Shown: positions 11,101 through 23,000, numbered from the stretch's first letter. The stretch: 64,000 nucleotides of DNA from Acanthornis magna (GCA_036785705.1 JAWUZG010000056.1:6697001-6761000); one strand, 5' to 3'. Translations and numbers: made by a program. Notes: generated by a model not told the origin, from the sequence alone.

Positions 11101-13657
11101 GATATCTCAGGAAAACAAGCCAGCATTCACTCAGCAAGGACTGACAGCCATAAAGGAATTACGACTGCTTGCACTTGGTGCAAATGTGAGAAAATCTCAC
11201 CACCAGCAATAACAACCTGTACAATATCTTCATCTTAATTATACACTACTGAATGCAAAGGCTCTTGCAGCATGTACTTTCAAATTTGAGCAGAGACAGA
11301 TCAATGGCCATCTTAATTGACTTTTGCTACTCTGATGAAGGTTGGCATAAATATGTGGATTCTACTTCATAATATGCCTTCTGCAGTTCCTGATGTGGTG
11401 ATAATAGCCTTCTTCCATTTTATGTTTTATTATTTCTGTTTAGTGTGCTCAGTGTCTTAAACGAGAAGGCACCTTTACTTGGTAGAGACTCTGGTGTACT
11501 TCAGGCTGCCTGCACTGATGAAGGTTAAAACAGAGTGAGGGTAGTGACTATGCTTTCAGATAATGTTTCTGACACGAAGACACCTGGACAGGCATAGTTG
11601 GTTTGAAAGGGATGATCAAATGCAGGCCATCTAGGAGAAGCTAGAATAAATCAGAAAAATACAGGAATAAGTTAAAGGAAGAAATGGATTTAGAAAGAAG
11701 AAATCCGTTTAGAATGGATTCGTTCTAAAGCACGAGAGGTGGTGGGTTTTCTCAGATATTCTTCTGTGGTCAGCTGTAGCCCAAATTTTTGGTTTGGCAA
11801 CTAGGAAACACTGCCAATTCATATTTGCTGTCCAGAAATGTTCTGCATTTTATGCACACACCATTATTAGCACACTTTCTCTGGAATAATGGTAGATGAG
11901 AACATTACTACACCATGCTCCTGTGGAGGGATTCTATTTGGAACTCTCAGATGGACAGAAAGATCTCTGTTAACAGCTCTAATACATCTAAAGATTGAGT
12001 GGCTCTGCTATTACCTAGTTGGTGTTTAAAAGTTTCTTTTGGTTGCTTCTTGAAGGGCAAAATGGGAAAACCTTTTTCCAAATCAGATTATGTTCTGCCT
12101 TGAGGTCTAGGCTGCAGATGTAGTGCTAGAACACTGTGGTGTAAATAGGGATTACACCATCAAAAGAATTGAACTGAGGTTTATAAATAAAACTGTGTGA
12201 TTCAGATGTACGATGGACTATGGGCGAAGTAGATCTGGTAACTTCAGCGCTGTGGCAGGGAACATTTAAAGCCATTTTCAGGAGGCCTTCTCTGAACAAC
12301 TTCCTCCTCTTTTAGTAAGGCCTGTTAAGTCAGGTGTTCAAATTACTTCTGTCTAGCAACTGCTGCTGCTGAGCATTTTGCAGAGGGTTAGTACTAATGC
12401 AGAATAAAGACTGTGGTGGCAATATGCTGCCTGGAAACACTCAGACATAGCAGGTAGTGATGGCTGCTGTTTAGCTAACTGAGGACTAAGCCTATACGAA
12501 GCTAACTGGGGGACTATTCTTCAGAGATGGTTGTGATTGTAAGCAGTAGTGGTGTAAATCTTAATCCTGAATCTAATTTTTTTTGCTTCATATGAAATTT
12601 GTTCAAAATCATGGGTTACAAGTGTCTTAGTGGTAGACCTCATGGTAAGCTGTAAAAACAATGCAACTTTTCCTGTAAAATGTATCAGTGAGAAGTGGAA
12701 GAATTGATGAAGAACATGGATGAAATTTCATGCCTCATCTTACCATGATGTGGATAAATAGCAGTGATTTGGCTTTGACATCCATAGATAGCTTAATATG
12801 TGGAGAAATCTGGCAAGTCTTGAAGGTAACGCTAATAAAAACTTGCCGATGTATTAAGGAACACTGTTTTAGAATTTCAAACTTGATTTAGTTTTGTATT
12901 CAGAAAAAAAAAATGGAATGTGGGATAAGAATTTCCTTGTCATAGTGCTTTTCAGAAAGACTGTACAGTAGATTTGACTTTGCTAAGTAATTGGTTTGGG
13001 AACTTTAGGGATTGTATTTTCACTGTTTTAATGTGTGCAGAGAAGAGGTTTCCTTGTTAGTACAGTTTCGTGCTACTTTGATCTCTGATGTGATAGACCA
13101 GGCACTGTTCTCCAGCTCTAGTTCATGTGTTGTTTAGTTATTCTGTGCAGCAGAACTTGTTCAGTGCAACAATATCAGCAAACCCCAAGGTTTCAGTTGT
13201 GGGAAATGAGCTTTTGGGAAAACCAGGGCAAAAATAATATTCACATACGGTGTGAATTTAATGGCATATGTAGAACCTTAACTGTATACTTACCTGATGC
13301 TAAGAGTTCAGCTGTCTGTGCTTAGTAGTCTTGATAATACCTTTTTTTAATCAGTGTAGAGCTACCTTGACCAATCAGGGAGATTTTATAACTTTTAAAA
13401 ATTTAAAATACGTATTTAACAATATAATTCAGTGTATACATCTATTAAGATTTCAGGCTTTTAAATATATGTCTTTTGTCTTCCAGCAAAAATACTTTGA
13501 TTCTGGTGATTACAACATGGCTAAAGCAAAGATGAAGAATAAGCAACTGCCTACTGCAGCTCCTGACAAGACAGAAGTCACTGGTGACCATATTCCTACT
13601 CCACAGGATCTTCCACAGCGGAAACCATCTCTTGTTGCTAGCAAGCTGGCTGGCTGA
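5114..13657 (+). CDS. ARPP19: cAMP-regulated phosphoprotein 19 (complete gene, 3 coding exons)
   Basis: Joined exons 5114-5158, 9965-10087 and 13487-13657 encode 112 residues, the same length as mammalian ARPP19. ARPP19 is an endosulfine-family protein. Greatwall (MASTL) phosphorylates its FDSGDY motif, which turns it into a tight inhibitor of PP2A-B55 and allows mitotic or meiotic entry. Visible landmarks are the family motif FDSGDY with Ser62, a proline-directed site Ser23-Pro24, and the C-terminal PKA site RKPS with Ser104 before the ending KLAG. Both introns are phase 0 with GT-AG ends. The start is chosen because it gives the family N-terminus MSAE and sits in the CpG island; its context has G at -3. 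A second in-frame ATG at residue 17 corresponds to the start of the shorter ARPP-16 isoform (96 residues). The paralogue ENSA is the only realistic alternative; the exact N-terminus and synteny with MYO5A favour ARPP19. Confidence 0.97.
5159..9964 (+). other. ARPP19: ARPP19 intron 1 (4.8 kb)
   Basis: Runs from donor gtgggt to acceptor tttcag. After the CpG island the sequence becomes AT-rich. It contains a small AT/GA microsatellite at 8580-8641. Short open frames on both strands (for example 8564-8815 minus, 9420-9665 minus) show no recognisable protein. No RNA gene was recognised. An alternative ARPP-16 first exon or promoter could lie here, but none can be identified from sequence. Confidence 0.9.
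8580..8641. repeat. AT/GA microsatellite
   Basis: An alternating ATATAT tract passes into GAGAGA and imperfect GATATAGA units over about 60 bases inside ARPP19 intron 1. Confidence 0.8.
9965..10087 (+). CDS. ARPP19: ARPP19 coding exon 2
   Basis: Encodes residues 16-56, from [11 protein letters not shown] to KRLQKG. The exon holds Ser23-Pro24 and the highly conserved segment from [13 protein letters not shown] to DFLRKRL of the endosulfine family. Acceptor tttcag ends at 9964 and donor gtgagt starts at 10088. The ATG at 9968-9970 (Met17) is the start expected for ARPP-16. Confidence 0.97.
10088..13486 (+). other. ARPP19: ARPP19 intron 2 (3.4 kb)
   Basis: GT-AG intron of AT-rich sequence. No exon, RNA gene or clear mobile element was recognised. 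The small open frames within it (for example 10684-10932 plus, 13125-13325 plus) lack protein-like content. Confidence 0.9.
13487..13657 (+). CDS. ARPP19: ARPP19 coding exon 3 (terminal)
   Basis: Encodes residues 57-112, starting [15 protein letters not shown] and ending KLAG, then TGA at 13655-13657. It contains the Greatwall target Ser62 and the PKA target Ser104. Acceptor ttccag ends at 13486. The upstream in-frame extension to 13331 is intron sequence, not protein. Confidence 0.97.
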
Positions 13658-13908
13658 CGAGAACAGCTGAACTGCATGATTATTCTCATTCCTGTTATTT
13701 CTCCTTAATAGTTATTTCTCACCCTCACATCCCCCTTTTTCTTTCTTACACTAAGTCATGAGACTGACAGCTTTGCAGGTAGCGATAGCATGTGCTGCTA
13801 TTGTAAGGGAATACCGTTAAGAGTAAAATGTAGTATTTGGAGTAGTTGAGAACAATGCACTGATTAAAAAGGACAAGTTTGGTTAGAGCAATGTAATCTA
13901 CTTGAAAA

Positions 13909-13916
13909 TGTACATA
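13909..13916 (+). promoter_or_regulatory. Pumilio recognition element 1 (ARPP19 3' UTR)
   Basis: TGTACATA matches the PUM1/PUM2 RNA consensus UGUANAUA, about 250 bases after the stop codon. The motif match is exact; binding is inferred. Confidence 0.5.
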
Positions 13917-14391
13917 TTGCCCATTTCCTAGTGTAGGACTGGTTCCAGCAAGTGACATCGCAAGTTTTACAACTTCTAATGTTTCTGCTTTTGTTATTTC
14001 ATCTTAATTACAGCATATTTGTATTTAATATAACCTCCAGTTGTGTTGGGTTTTTCTTCCGTGTTTGGGTTTGTTCTCTAAAGTAGAGGTTTAGACCACA
14101 AGTTGCTAGATGGTAAAGCATGTATAAAAACAAAGACAGGGCTCTGATTGAATTTTGTTTCTGCTTTTGAACTTGAACGGCCTTAAATCTGTTTCAGCTT
14201 TAACAATAGAGTTTTTACTTGGGCAATATTTGCCCATTCTGGTGTAACTCTTGTGAACCTAGTGCTTATTGACAACTGCCTGTTGAAGCTGGTATTCTTT
14301 TCAGTTCCGTAGCTTAGGACACACTTTTGTTGAAGATGTGGATGAAGTGTGCATGTGCATAGACTGTTGAATTCACTCTTGTGCCATTTTT

Positions 14392-14399
14392 TGTAAATA
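14392..14399 (+). promoter_or_regulatory. Pumilio recognition element 2 (ARPP19 3' UTR)
   Basis: TGTAAATA, an exact UGUANAUA match in the middle of the 3' UTR. Confidence 0.5.
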
Positions 14400-16330
14400 C
14401 AATAGTTTTGCACAACCTTTTGCAAACGTCTATTAGTTTTACATTTTAAAAAGCAGATAATGTGCCAATCAAAGCACAAGTGATTCTGTATCTTTCAAAG
14501 TCTTGTCCTGAAACTAAGAGCCCAGAATCTTGCTACTGAAAGTAAAAGTTGTATACCTGAAATTTGTGAAACACATTTACACTTGACTCAACCTTATGCT
14601 TTTGCAGTTGTATATTTTGTTTCACAACAATATCCAGCATTTGAATATAAATCTCGAATTTATACCTATTGCAGGCAAGTGCCCTTTCTGTTCAGCAGTT
14701 GTTTAAGCTTTTAAAGCAGAAATGCTCTGTCTGTTGGTGTGGAATATGGCTAAGTGTACTGTTCTAGAGAGTTCCCTGTGTGCAAACACCAAATCTAGGC
14801 TCACTAACGTTTGATATGCAATTGTCTTTGGGCTATTTTAGACTTCTGGAAGCAGAAGGGTATCTTTTTTCTTGGACTCCTGAAGAAGTAGTAAACTATT
14901 TCCTTTTCTTCATTGTACAGCAGCCCCTCATTGGCTTTTGGGAAACAAATACTTGGAAATGTTTTTGTTGAACGACCTATTGAGAAATAGGTAACTTTTC
15001 ATATCAGAAAATAGGAATGAGCTCCAGTTCATAGTTATGATGAAGGATTAAGTACTAGATAGCCAAAATACATAGTTGATACTAGTCTGGTGAATTGATG
15101 CATTTAAAAGTATGTTAATTCAGGGAAATTAGAGTATTAAAAGTGCACTATGTTCCATAGTATAACTGATTTTCATATAGGTAGTTGCAGCCTTCACATT
15201 CTTTGGGAGAACAAGAAACTCTTTAAAAAGATCAGTTTACTGAATACCTTTTTCTTTAAAAAATAGTTCTGAAACAGCCTATTGGAAACAAAGCACCAAC
15301 GTGAGTATTAGAGGAGAGAACGCTTAAAGATGCATGTTTTTAGAAGCTTGTACTTTGTGCTGACGTATTTAGAAAGGTCTTGGGGTGTAAAGGACTGCTA
15401 GTCAAAAACACTGCTGGCCCATATCTTCTGCAATGCTCTCTTCTAAAGGCAAACAAAATGGTGAAGAGAAAATGAGTAGTCTTTATTTGGTCCTGTTTTG
15501 ATCAGAACATATGGTGTCTATGTAATGTTTTTGGTTCAGAGAAGTAATTCCAAAGAATTTCAAAATTGCTAACCTGATTCTTTTCAAGTCTGTATTGGCC
15601 TTTTCTAGTAGTTAGATGGGTTTTGTCAAGCCTGTCCTTACTCCTTATTCTCCACTAGTATTATAAATAATTTGTGGTTTTTGCAGAACAGTTTGAAGAA
15701 ATGGACCTACTTGACTTCTTAAAGAAATTAGGCTGGAAGAATAACAAGGAAACTGGAAGTGTTGAAGCAAGCTGCATTTTATAGATGTTTGTTCTAATGT
15801 GAAAATCCCTCTTTATTTTTCTATGTATAAATGGAACTGAAACTTAATGATAGGACTGGGCCTGAAACAAATGTTGAACAATTTAAGGTGACTTGCTGTG
15901 TATTGTCTGGTGCCACTATTCTGTAGCTCCCTTAAGGTGAGTTTTCTTGATGTTTGGGAAGGTTTAAAAAGATGGCCATTTAAATTTAAACATTCCACTC
16001 ACTTAGCTACAACTCAGCTTGTCCTGCTGGTTGGACAACACAAGCTCTTCCGATGCTCACTCGGTAACTTGCAGTTCCTAAGATTACTACAAATTCAGCT
16101 ATGAATATATTATCCATGTGTATATTTGAAGTACTGTAATACTAACTAGGTCAGTGACTGATTATGAGCCTTCACATCTGACAGACCTCAGCAGCAGGCA
16201 CAGCTATTTTGATTCTATACACTGTATAAAACTTAAGTCCAATAGTCATTTAACAGTAAATGGAACATGACTGCAAATCGATGCTTACTTTCAGCTTACT
16301 CCAGCAAGATAACTCAGCTATCCAAACTGA

Positions 16331-16338
16331 TGTACATA
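16331..16338 (+). promoter_or_regulatory. Pumilio recognition element 3 (ARPP19 3' UTR)
   Basis: TGTACATA, an exact UGUANAUA match, about 390 bases before the proposed poly(A) signal. Confidence 0.5.
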
Positions 16339-16722
16339 ATGTATTATATGAGTTTTACCATTTGATAATTGCCTTTTTCAAAAAAACCTGTCCACACTGT
16401 AGACTGGCAGTCCCTTTCATATCTTGCCTTTAAAGATTGACAGTGTTTAGTTGTTAGAGTAGTACTCATGTAGGCTTGTAATAGCAGATAGCACCAACAT
16501 TTTATTTGAGATAGTTAAGTGGATTAATTACAACTTCACAGATATGTCCCCAAATCTGTAACACCAAAGGCTTCCCTCTCATTGTTCTTGATGTAGTAGG
16601 ACAGTGTTTGTGTTAAGGCCACAGGAGTACATTTTGTTGGACATATTTACACCCAGTCAAGATGTTAAGGTGATAAAAATGTCAATTGTTATTTACAAAC
16701 TTACACATTGTATAGTATACAG

Positions 16723-16728
16723 AATAAA
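16723..16728 (+). terminator. ARPP19: Poly(A) signal of ARPP19
   Basis: AATAAA, the first canonical hexamer after the ARPP19 stop codon. T-rich then GT-containing sequence follows at about 16740-16790, as expected for a downstream element. Cleavage would fall near 16740-16750. Confidence 0.6.
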
Positions 16729-16745
16729 TTGATTTACTTAGTTTT

Positions 16746-19429
16746 TATTGCAACATGGAGGTTTGTCTCATCTTTACTGTGGTTTCCTAAACTATACTGG
16801 ATACTTCGGTATTCTCTATGGAAAATTTCTAAACCCTAAATCTTGCTACTCTGTATCATTAAAAATATGACTGGGCTTTGGTTTCTAGTATGTTAGACTA
16901 CAGAATTACTTTAATGTAACCACATTTATATATATTTCAGTGCTTATTTTTCTATTACGGCAATTAAAGCTTATTGTTTGAAAACTCCGTAACAGATGAT
17001 TATTTTGGTCCCTTGCACTGAATGAAGGGGATGTCTGGGAACCAGCCTGATGCAAAGAAATTTGCTTTGCTTTAGACTGTTGGCCTAAATATGGCAACAT
17101 TTCCAGAATCACAATGCTGGGAAAAGTCTGACTAATTTCCCAGTCAGCCTGAGGCTTAGGTGCTGATCTTTGCACAGCTTCAAGATCCATGGGGTGCTAT
17201 TTACACAATCACCTCGGTCACCAAGTTTATAGTAACACCCTTTGTGCTCTGCATACCTGCATGGTACATGATTGTCTCTCTTCCTACATATCTCTTGCAT
17301 TACATTTTAGAGTTTTTAACTGTTCATCAGTACTGGCTGAAACCAGCCCTGTTTGTTTTCTACAGCTAAAATCTTCAGACCTGCTCCTTGTAGTGTGAGA
17401 ATATGGGCTTGGCAGAAAAGTCCCTGCTCACTCGTGGTGCAGTGTGACAACAGAAGAGGAAGTCCTATGTGAGAAGGAAATTTCTCTGCCACATTTGAAC
17501 AGGTCTTAGATATGAACAGCACATGGATGTAAGAAAAAAGATAGGACAGATGCTTTTTAACTGCTGAAAAATCACATAAAAATTCAGTATAAAATTCTAC
17601 ATGTGGACTGTGTCAGTTACATCGGCTATACATTGTTATCTGGAACACTCTGGGATCTCTACTCTGAAAGAAATGCCATCTTTTCAAAAAGCTGTTGTGC
17701 AAGGTAAGAGATGTGGTCTTGTAAAACCTTGCTGGCAAATATTTGATGCAGGAAATGCATCTTAAAGTAATAAGTAGTTGGTCTAGATACATTACAAACA
17801 GGTTGTTTCTCGGCAACTTTCAGTGCCCCCAATTCCTGTCCTTAATGGCAGATTTGAAATCCTGGTTTATGCAAATTGTGTCAAATCATAGCATATTTTG
17901 GACTCGGGATATCTATTTTTTGCTGTGGCTTATAATTACATTTGGCTCCTGAGCTCCAACTGTGAATGGCTGAGATCAGTAATCCACAGTCTAGGTGAAC
18001 TCCTGAAATTAGTGTCTTTGAATTTAGAATTGATAACCTGAGGAAAGGGTTCAAAAGAGCGGATCTGAAGCATCACACAGTTAGAGGGGATGTCCAGGTC
18101 CTTTCTGAAAAAAGCCCTGAAATTTCAGTTGTTTACAATTTCATTGTTGCACATGAAAGATGACTGGTAGCTTTCGTATAGATCTCTGTGCTTTGCCTTG
18201 GCATAGAGATGAAGAGCAGCTATGCAAACTGCTTAGCCAAAACCTCATCCCTGACCTGGACAGCACTTCCCAGGAACCCATTCTGCCCTTTTCACAGCAC
18301 AGAGAGTGAATGTCCTGTTCTGCTGATGGGAGTGAGCCTCCCATCCCTGTGGGACGGCAACAGCAATCGTGGTTGATAATCCTGGACATATTGGTAGAAC
18401 ATGGGAAGAAAGTATTCCTTAAATCCAGTTCACATGATTTTGAACTCCCAGCAAACTCAAGAATTTTTTAAATCCCTATTCTGAATTTACTAACCTTAGT
18501 TTCCTAGCTGTGAAGGCCATATATCAGCACCTATGGGTAGGGCTCCATATTTTCATCCTGGCTATTTTTTATTTATTCTTGCTACTTTCTCCATCTCCTT
18601 CCTTTTAGATAGCAGCAGTAAAGTACAGCTAAGCATTTATTGGAGGTGTTTGTTTTGGGAGTCAGACATTTTATCTCTGTTACTAAATTTATGAGTGATT
18701 TTTGACCCATGTCTTTCATGGTTCAGTTTCTCTGTAAACAGGTTTGTTTGTTCCTTTGGTAGTCGTGAATTTCAGGGGCAGTACAGATACTACCCTCTGA
18801 ATACACAGCTGTTAGCTAAGCAGTTGAATTCTGAGAGGATAAATAGTCAAAAGCACTCAGGTGGAGAATATGGCAAGCATACTTATTTCAAACTTGTTTT
18901 GTATTTTTTACTATTTGGACTAGTAGGATGCATTTACAAGGTGAAAAAAGGAAAAGAGAGAAAGAGAGTAATAGCTTCAGTTCTTCTGTTAAAAGAACTC
19001 TTGCCATAACCTGAATTGTAAAAAACAGTCATTAACGATTCACAAAGCAGTGGGGTGTCATCTTGAGACCTTGCTGGAACATGGACTACTCTTTTCAATC
19101 CCATTTCACATGGATGTTAAACTTTTCAAAGATGTGTGCCTCCATGTCTTGGTGAGAACTGGACTTAATTATTGAAGGAACTGGTTTGGGCCCACATCCC
19201 TTCAGTGCTTTCAGTAATGGTTTGAATGGCAAACGCAATCAAGCTGAAGGAGGCTGTAAACAATTGGAAGGACGGGATCAGCATCGGAGAGAAAAAACCC
19301 CCCAAAAATGGAAAACTTGGCACCTGAGGAATAGATGCCAAATGCACAATGGGAATAAGTGGATGGGCGGTAGGATGGCAGCCAGGCACAGAGAGGCTCC
19401 AGCGGGCTGTGACACCGATGCACATCCAG
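16746..19429. other. ARPP19-MYO5A intergenic spacer
   Basis: AT-rich spacer between the ARPP19 poly(A) region and the MYO5A CpG island. Short open frames on both strands (for example 18695-19009 plus, 18141-18389 minus) have no recognisable protein and lack splice context. No RNA gene or young mobile element was recognised. The GC content rises from about 19350. Confidence 0.6.
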
Positions 19430-19847
19430 TGACAGGAGGCTCACCTCCCGCCTGCGATGAGAGAGGACCGGCGCCTGGGGAAGGAAGGGACCGGACCGTT
19501 CCCTGCGCCTGCTGGTGCCGGGCTGTGGAGCCTCCCCGGCGCCTCAAGCAGGGCACGGGCTGGGGACCAGCCCAAATTATAAACATCCGTGATGAGGAAA
19601 CGAGTAATTTGTTCAGCGTAGGAGAGAAAAAAATAAAATTAATTTTAAAAAAACCCAAAAACCGGGGGCTGGTGAGGGAGAGGAGGAATGCCAGCTCTGG
19701 CCCAAAGCGGGGGGCGCGCAGCCCCACTGACCGCCCCGCTCGGGGTCCGGGAGCGGCGGCGGCCGAGCCCCGCGTCCCGCCCGCCGGTGGGAGGCATGGC
19801 ACCGCCCGCCCCGCGTCCCTGCCCGGCGCTGCCCGGCCCCGCCGCCG

Positions 19848-19865
19848 CTCCCACAATGCACAGAG
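19848..19865 (+). promoter_or_regulatory. ZNF143/STAF-like site upstream of MYO5A
   Basis: CTCCCACAATGCACAGAG matches 16 of 18 positions of the ZNF143 (STAF) consensus around the core CCCACAATGCA. Such sites usually lie just upstream of transcription starts in CpG-island promoters, which would place the MYO5A start slightly downstream of here. It ends 126 bases before the ATG. Function is inferred. Confidence 0.5.
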
Positions 19866-19884
19866 CCCGCCAGGTAGCAGCAAC

Positions 19885-19905
19885 ATGGCGCGGGCCGCCG
19901 CCTGA
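19885..19905 (+). other. Possible upstream ORF in MYO5A leader (6 codons plus stop)
   Basis: ATG with A at -3 and G at +4 (strong context) opens a frame reading MARAAA, then TGA, 86 bases before the main ATG. If transcription starts upstream of 19885 this uORF would reduce or regulate initiation at the MYO5A ATG. If it starts downstream, as the ZNF143-like site may suggest, the uORF is not in the mRNA. Confidence 0.35.
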
Positions 19906-19908
19906 GCA

Positions 19909-19932
19909 TCCTCCTCCTCCTCCTCCTCCTCC
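19909..19932 (+). repeat. (TCC)8 repeat in MYO5A leader
   Basis: Eight pure TCC units lie about 60 bases before the MYO5A start codon. The purine-rich complement is a candidate for unusual DNA structure and for length variation. Confidence 0.85.
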
Positions 19933-19991
19933 CGCCTCCGCCTCCCGCCGCCGGGCTGCCGCAGAGGGGCCGCCCGCCCGCGCCCTGCGCC

Positions 19992-20018
19992 ATGGCAGCC
20001 TCCGAGCTCTACACGAAG
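19992..20018 (+). CDS. MYO5A: MYO5A coding exon 1
   Basis: Encodes MAASELYTK, the exact mammalian and avian MYO5A N-terminus. The ATG has G at -3 and G at +4. Donor gtaggg starts at 20019, phase 0. Confidence 0.96.
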
Positions 20019-23000
20019 GTAGGGCGGCGGCGGGGCCGGGGCTGCGCGGGGGCGAGGGGCCGCGGGGCGGGCGCGGCGGGGGCAGCGCGGCCCGGCGGAG
20101 CGGGAGGGCTCGGGCGGGGGTCCCGGCGGGGGCCGGCGCCGCTCCCCGAGCCGGGCCCGCATCCCGGCGGGCGCGGGGCCGCTCCCTGCCCCCGGTGAGC
20201 CCCGGCCCCGCCGCGCCGCAGGGCTGCGCGCCCCGGGCCGGGCGGGGGGCGGCGGGCCGGGCCCGGGGAGCCGCCGGGCCGCCCTGCCCGCTCCGGCTCC
20301 GGCTGCGGCTCCGGCCCCGGCCCCGGCCCGGGCGGCTCGGGCAGCGCGGCGGGGATGCGCCACGGCCGGGCAGCAGCGCGATGGGCAGCTCGGTTATCGC
20401 CCTCGGGAACAGCGTCCCGCTCCTGGAGGAGAAACGGCTTCAACCACATAAGCGCCTTGATATTCAGCTACGCTTTTTGGTGACACTGCACCTTTGGATT
20501 ATATTCTTCTGGCAGCCGTTCAGAAGCCCTGCAGTCAGCAGTGATGCGCAGCGTGACTCTCATATGCTCTTTAATCAGACATTTTTCTAATCTTTTTAGT
20601 CTTGCGTGTTAGTATCTCATCAGCTTCTGCCTGGAAACAGTTACTATCCTGTGCATCTTGATGGCAAAGCTTGCAAATCGAGATGTGGAAATGGTTGTTT
20701 TCACCCTTAGCAATGCATTGTTTTCATTGCTCTGCCTTGAGCTAATGCATAAATCTGAAAAAAATGACAGACAACAGGTCTTTAAGGGCAGAAGGGATGA
20801 CGGAGGTCACTGGAATTGAGCATAGCGGTACCGCATGGCAAACTCCAAGTCCTTTCAAAAGGCTTGCACAGTCCAAGAGTGTTGTTAGGAAAGCCACACC
20901 ATCTAGATCCTTGAGCAGTGGTGAAATACACCAGAATTATCCCTAGCCTAGCACTCTGCAAGGAAGAAAGGGAAACAGACTTTTTGTTTTGACATGAATA
21001 GGTCACTTTATTTGTAGAGTCCTGCCACTCAGGATTGGTGGGACAGCACATTGACTGTGCATCAGGACAAATCAAATCGGACAGTCCCTTCAACAGGCTT
21101 GCCTGTATCTGAGAGTATATTTGTGTAGGAGAGATTGAATGTGAGAGGTGAGGAGCAGGCCTGCACCCTGTAAAGAATACTGAATGCATTAATGTTATGG
21201 CACACCTTGGTGTTTTGTGTCTCATACAAAAATATCTCTTTGAACTATCCCAAAGGGATGAAAATCGCCATTCTGGCCAAGGGAGCCATGGTACTTGCAG
21301 AGTTGTTTCCAGGCACTCAGTAGACCGTCTCTGTGTAAGGAGTTACTTTGGAAATGTGTTTTTGATGTCTCTCTCTCTGTTGATGGTCTTATGGAATTAA
21401 AATGTCTCATAAAGTGTGGATCAGAATACTTTCTTTTTCTTTTTTTTTTTTAAATTTCCAACCTCGTCTGACCTTGAATTCTCTTCACTGAGTGGTTGAA
21501 TCCTTTGGTCAGAAGCTGCTCCAAAAATGTGGGTGTGCTGTTGTCTTGGAACTGTGAAAGCTCAAGGCCCCTTGTAATTCCTGAGGAGGGCCTGGCTCAG
21601 AGTCAGGCAGGCCAGGGTGGGAAACCTGCTGGCTGTTCAAGAGAGACTCTCTGCTGTCTTCCCTCTCTGCTGGCTCTTTCCTCAAGCAATGGCAGCATGC
21701 TGTTTGAATAGCATCCAGTATCTCATCCTTGATTAGGTAACATAAAAAATGGATTTAAGGTCAAAGCATGCAGAGGTAAAAAGAGCAAAGAAAGTCAGAG
21801 AAGCGCAGGGATGATCCTGCAGTAGGGAGTTGCTGGGTGATGAAGGCCAGTGAGATTGCTTCTGTGCTTCACGCTCACACCACAGGCTGTTCTTGTCCTC
21901 TTTAGAGAAACACGTAGGCACAGAAAGAGTGAATTTCACATATTTTTAAACTGGTAAGCAGAGACTGTCATTCAGGGCAGCTGCTTAAAGTATCAGAGCT
22001 CCCAGTGTAGTATCAGCTCTTAATTGTATGGTGTTGGCACAAATATTTTGCTGACAAGCAGGGTCCGGTGTGAATTTTCGGCACATCAGTGCTGCTGTGT
22101 GTGTGTGTGTGTGCCCTGAAGCAAAAGTACCTGGCAGCTCTCTGACCCTCTCCCACTGGAGACCATCCCAGCCTGCCTGAGTTGTTCAGGCAGCTGTGCT
22201 GGTGTAACTTGCAACAGTAGTTGATAAAGTTCTGTTAATGACTGGATGACCAGAGTTGCAGAAAAGTTGTATCTCTTCAGATGCTGTCTGAGGATGGGAG
22301 AATAGACTTTTTTGCAGCTGGGGGTGGGGGAAGTGGGGCTCTCTGCCCTATGCTCCAGTGTGTCCAGCTTTGTTAGTATGTTGTGCCTTCATGTTTGGTT
22401 TCTTTGCATGCCAGCGTAAAAATAGCACCCACTATCCCAACCACATATTGAAATAGCTGAAAGGAACTCTAATTTTCCCAAGCTAAATTATTTCTGGTTA
22501 GAAGCCAGCGATTACAGGTTTTTGAAGAAGTCATGCCACTCCTGTGAAAGCCCCTATTGCTTTGATTCATCCAGGTGTGTTTCTAAACTTGATGGCTGTA
22601 TCGCCAGCCGTGTAGCTGGGCATGGTTATAGTTAATCTGGAAATCTGGATTTAAGTTAAGGACTGGCTCGAGTGCACTCACAAATGAGTTGTGAGCCGTG
22701 GGCCCAAACCATGCTGGGCCTTGTATTCCTGTGCCCAGTGGCACTGCAAATGCAGACTCTGCTTGAGGGCGTTACCTTCAATTTTGGGCTGCAGCAGCTT
22801 AAATCTGTTCCATGGGCTATATCTCAGGCATTCTTATTAAAAATATTATGCCTTTGAGCCTTATCCTGTTGGATATATATCACTAGCAGGTTGGTGGACC
22901 TGCTGTAAGTTCATTTCTGAAAGTTTGGGTTCTTTGACTTTGGAAACCAAGTCAGGAGAATCTTGGTGTGGTTCCTGGATCATTGTAGCCCCACTGAGCA

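Larger units (their letters stand above)
13658..16745 (+). other. ARPP19: ARPP19 3' UTR (about 3.1 kb)
   Basis: Follows the stop codon directly and is AT-rich without coding content. No AATAAA hexamer appears before 16723-16728, which supports one long 3' UTR ending near 16745. It holds three perfect Pumilio-type elements (TGTANATA) at 13909, 14392 and 16331. The end is inferred from the hexamer and the T/GT-rich sequence after it; shorter forms using variant signals are possible. Confidence 0.65.
19430..20430. promoter_or_regulatory. MYO5A: CpG island / MYO5A promoter and exon 1 region
   Basis: A CpG-dense region, strongest from about 19700 to 20390, surrounds the MYO5A initiator codon at 19992 and continues into intron 1. 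No TATA box is seen near the start. Candidate elements are a ZNF143-like site at 19848 and many GC boxes. The long open frames here, including a minus-strand frame of 361 codons at 19278-20363, are low-complexity Pro/Arg/Gly/Ala translations of GC-rich DNA. Confidence 0.85.

Noticed and set aside
19278..20590. Open frames up to 361 codons (minus) and 300 codons (plus) across the MYO5A CpG island
   Set aside because: Same GC artefact. The translations are low-complexity and run through the MYO5A exon in the wrong frame.
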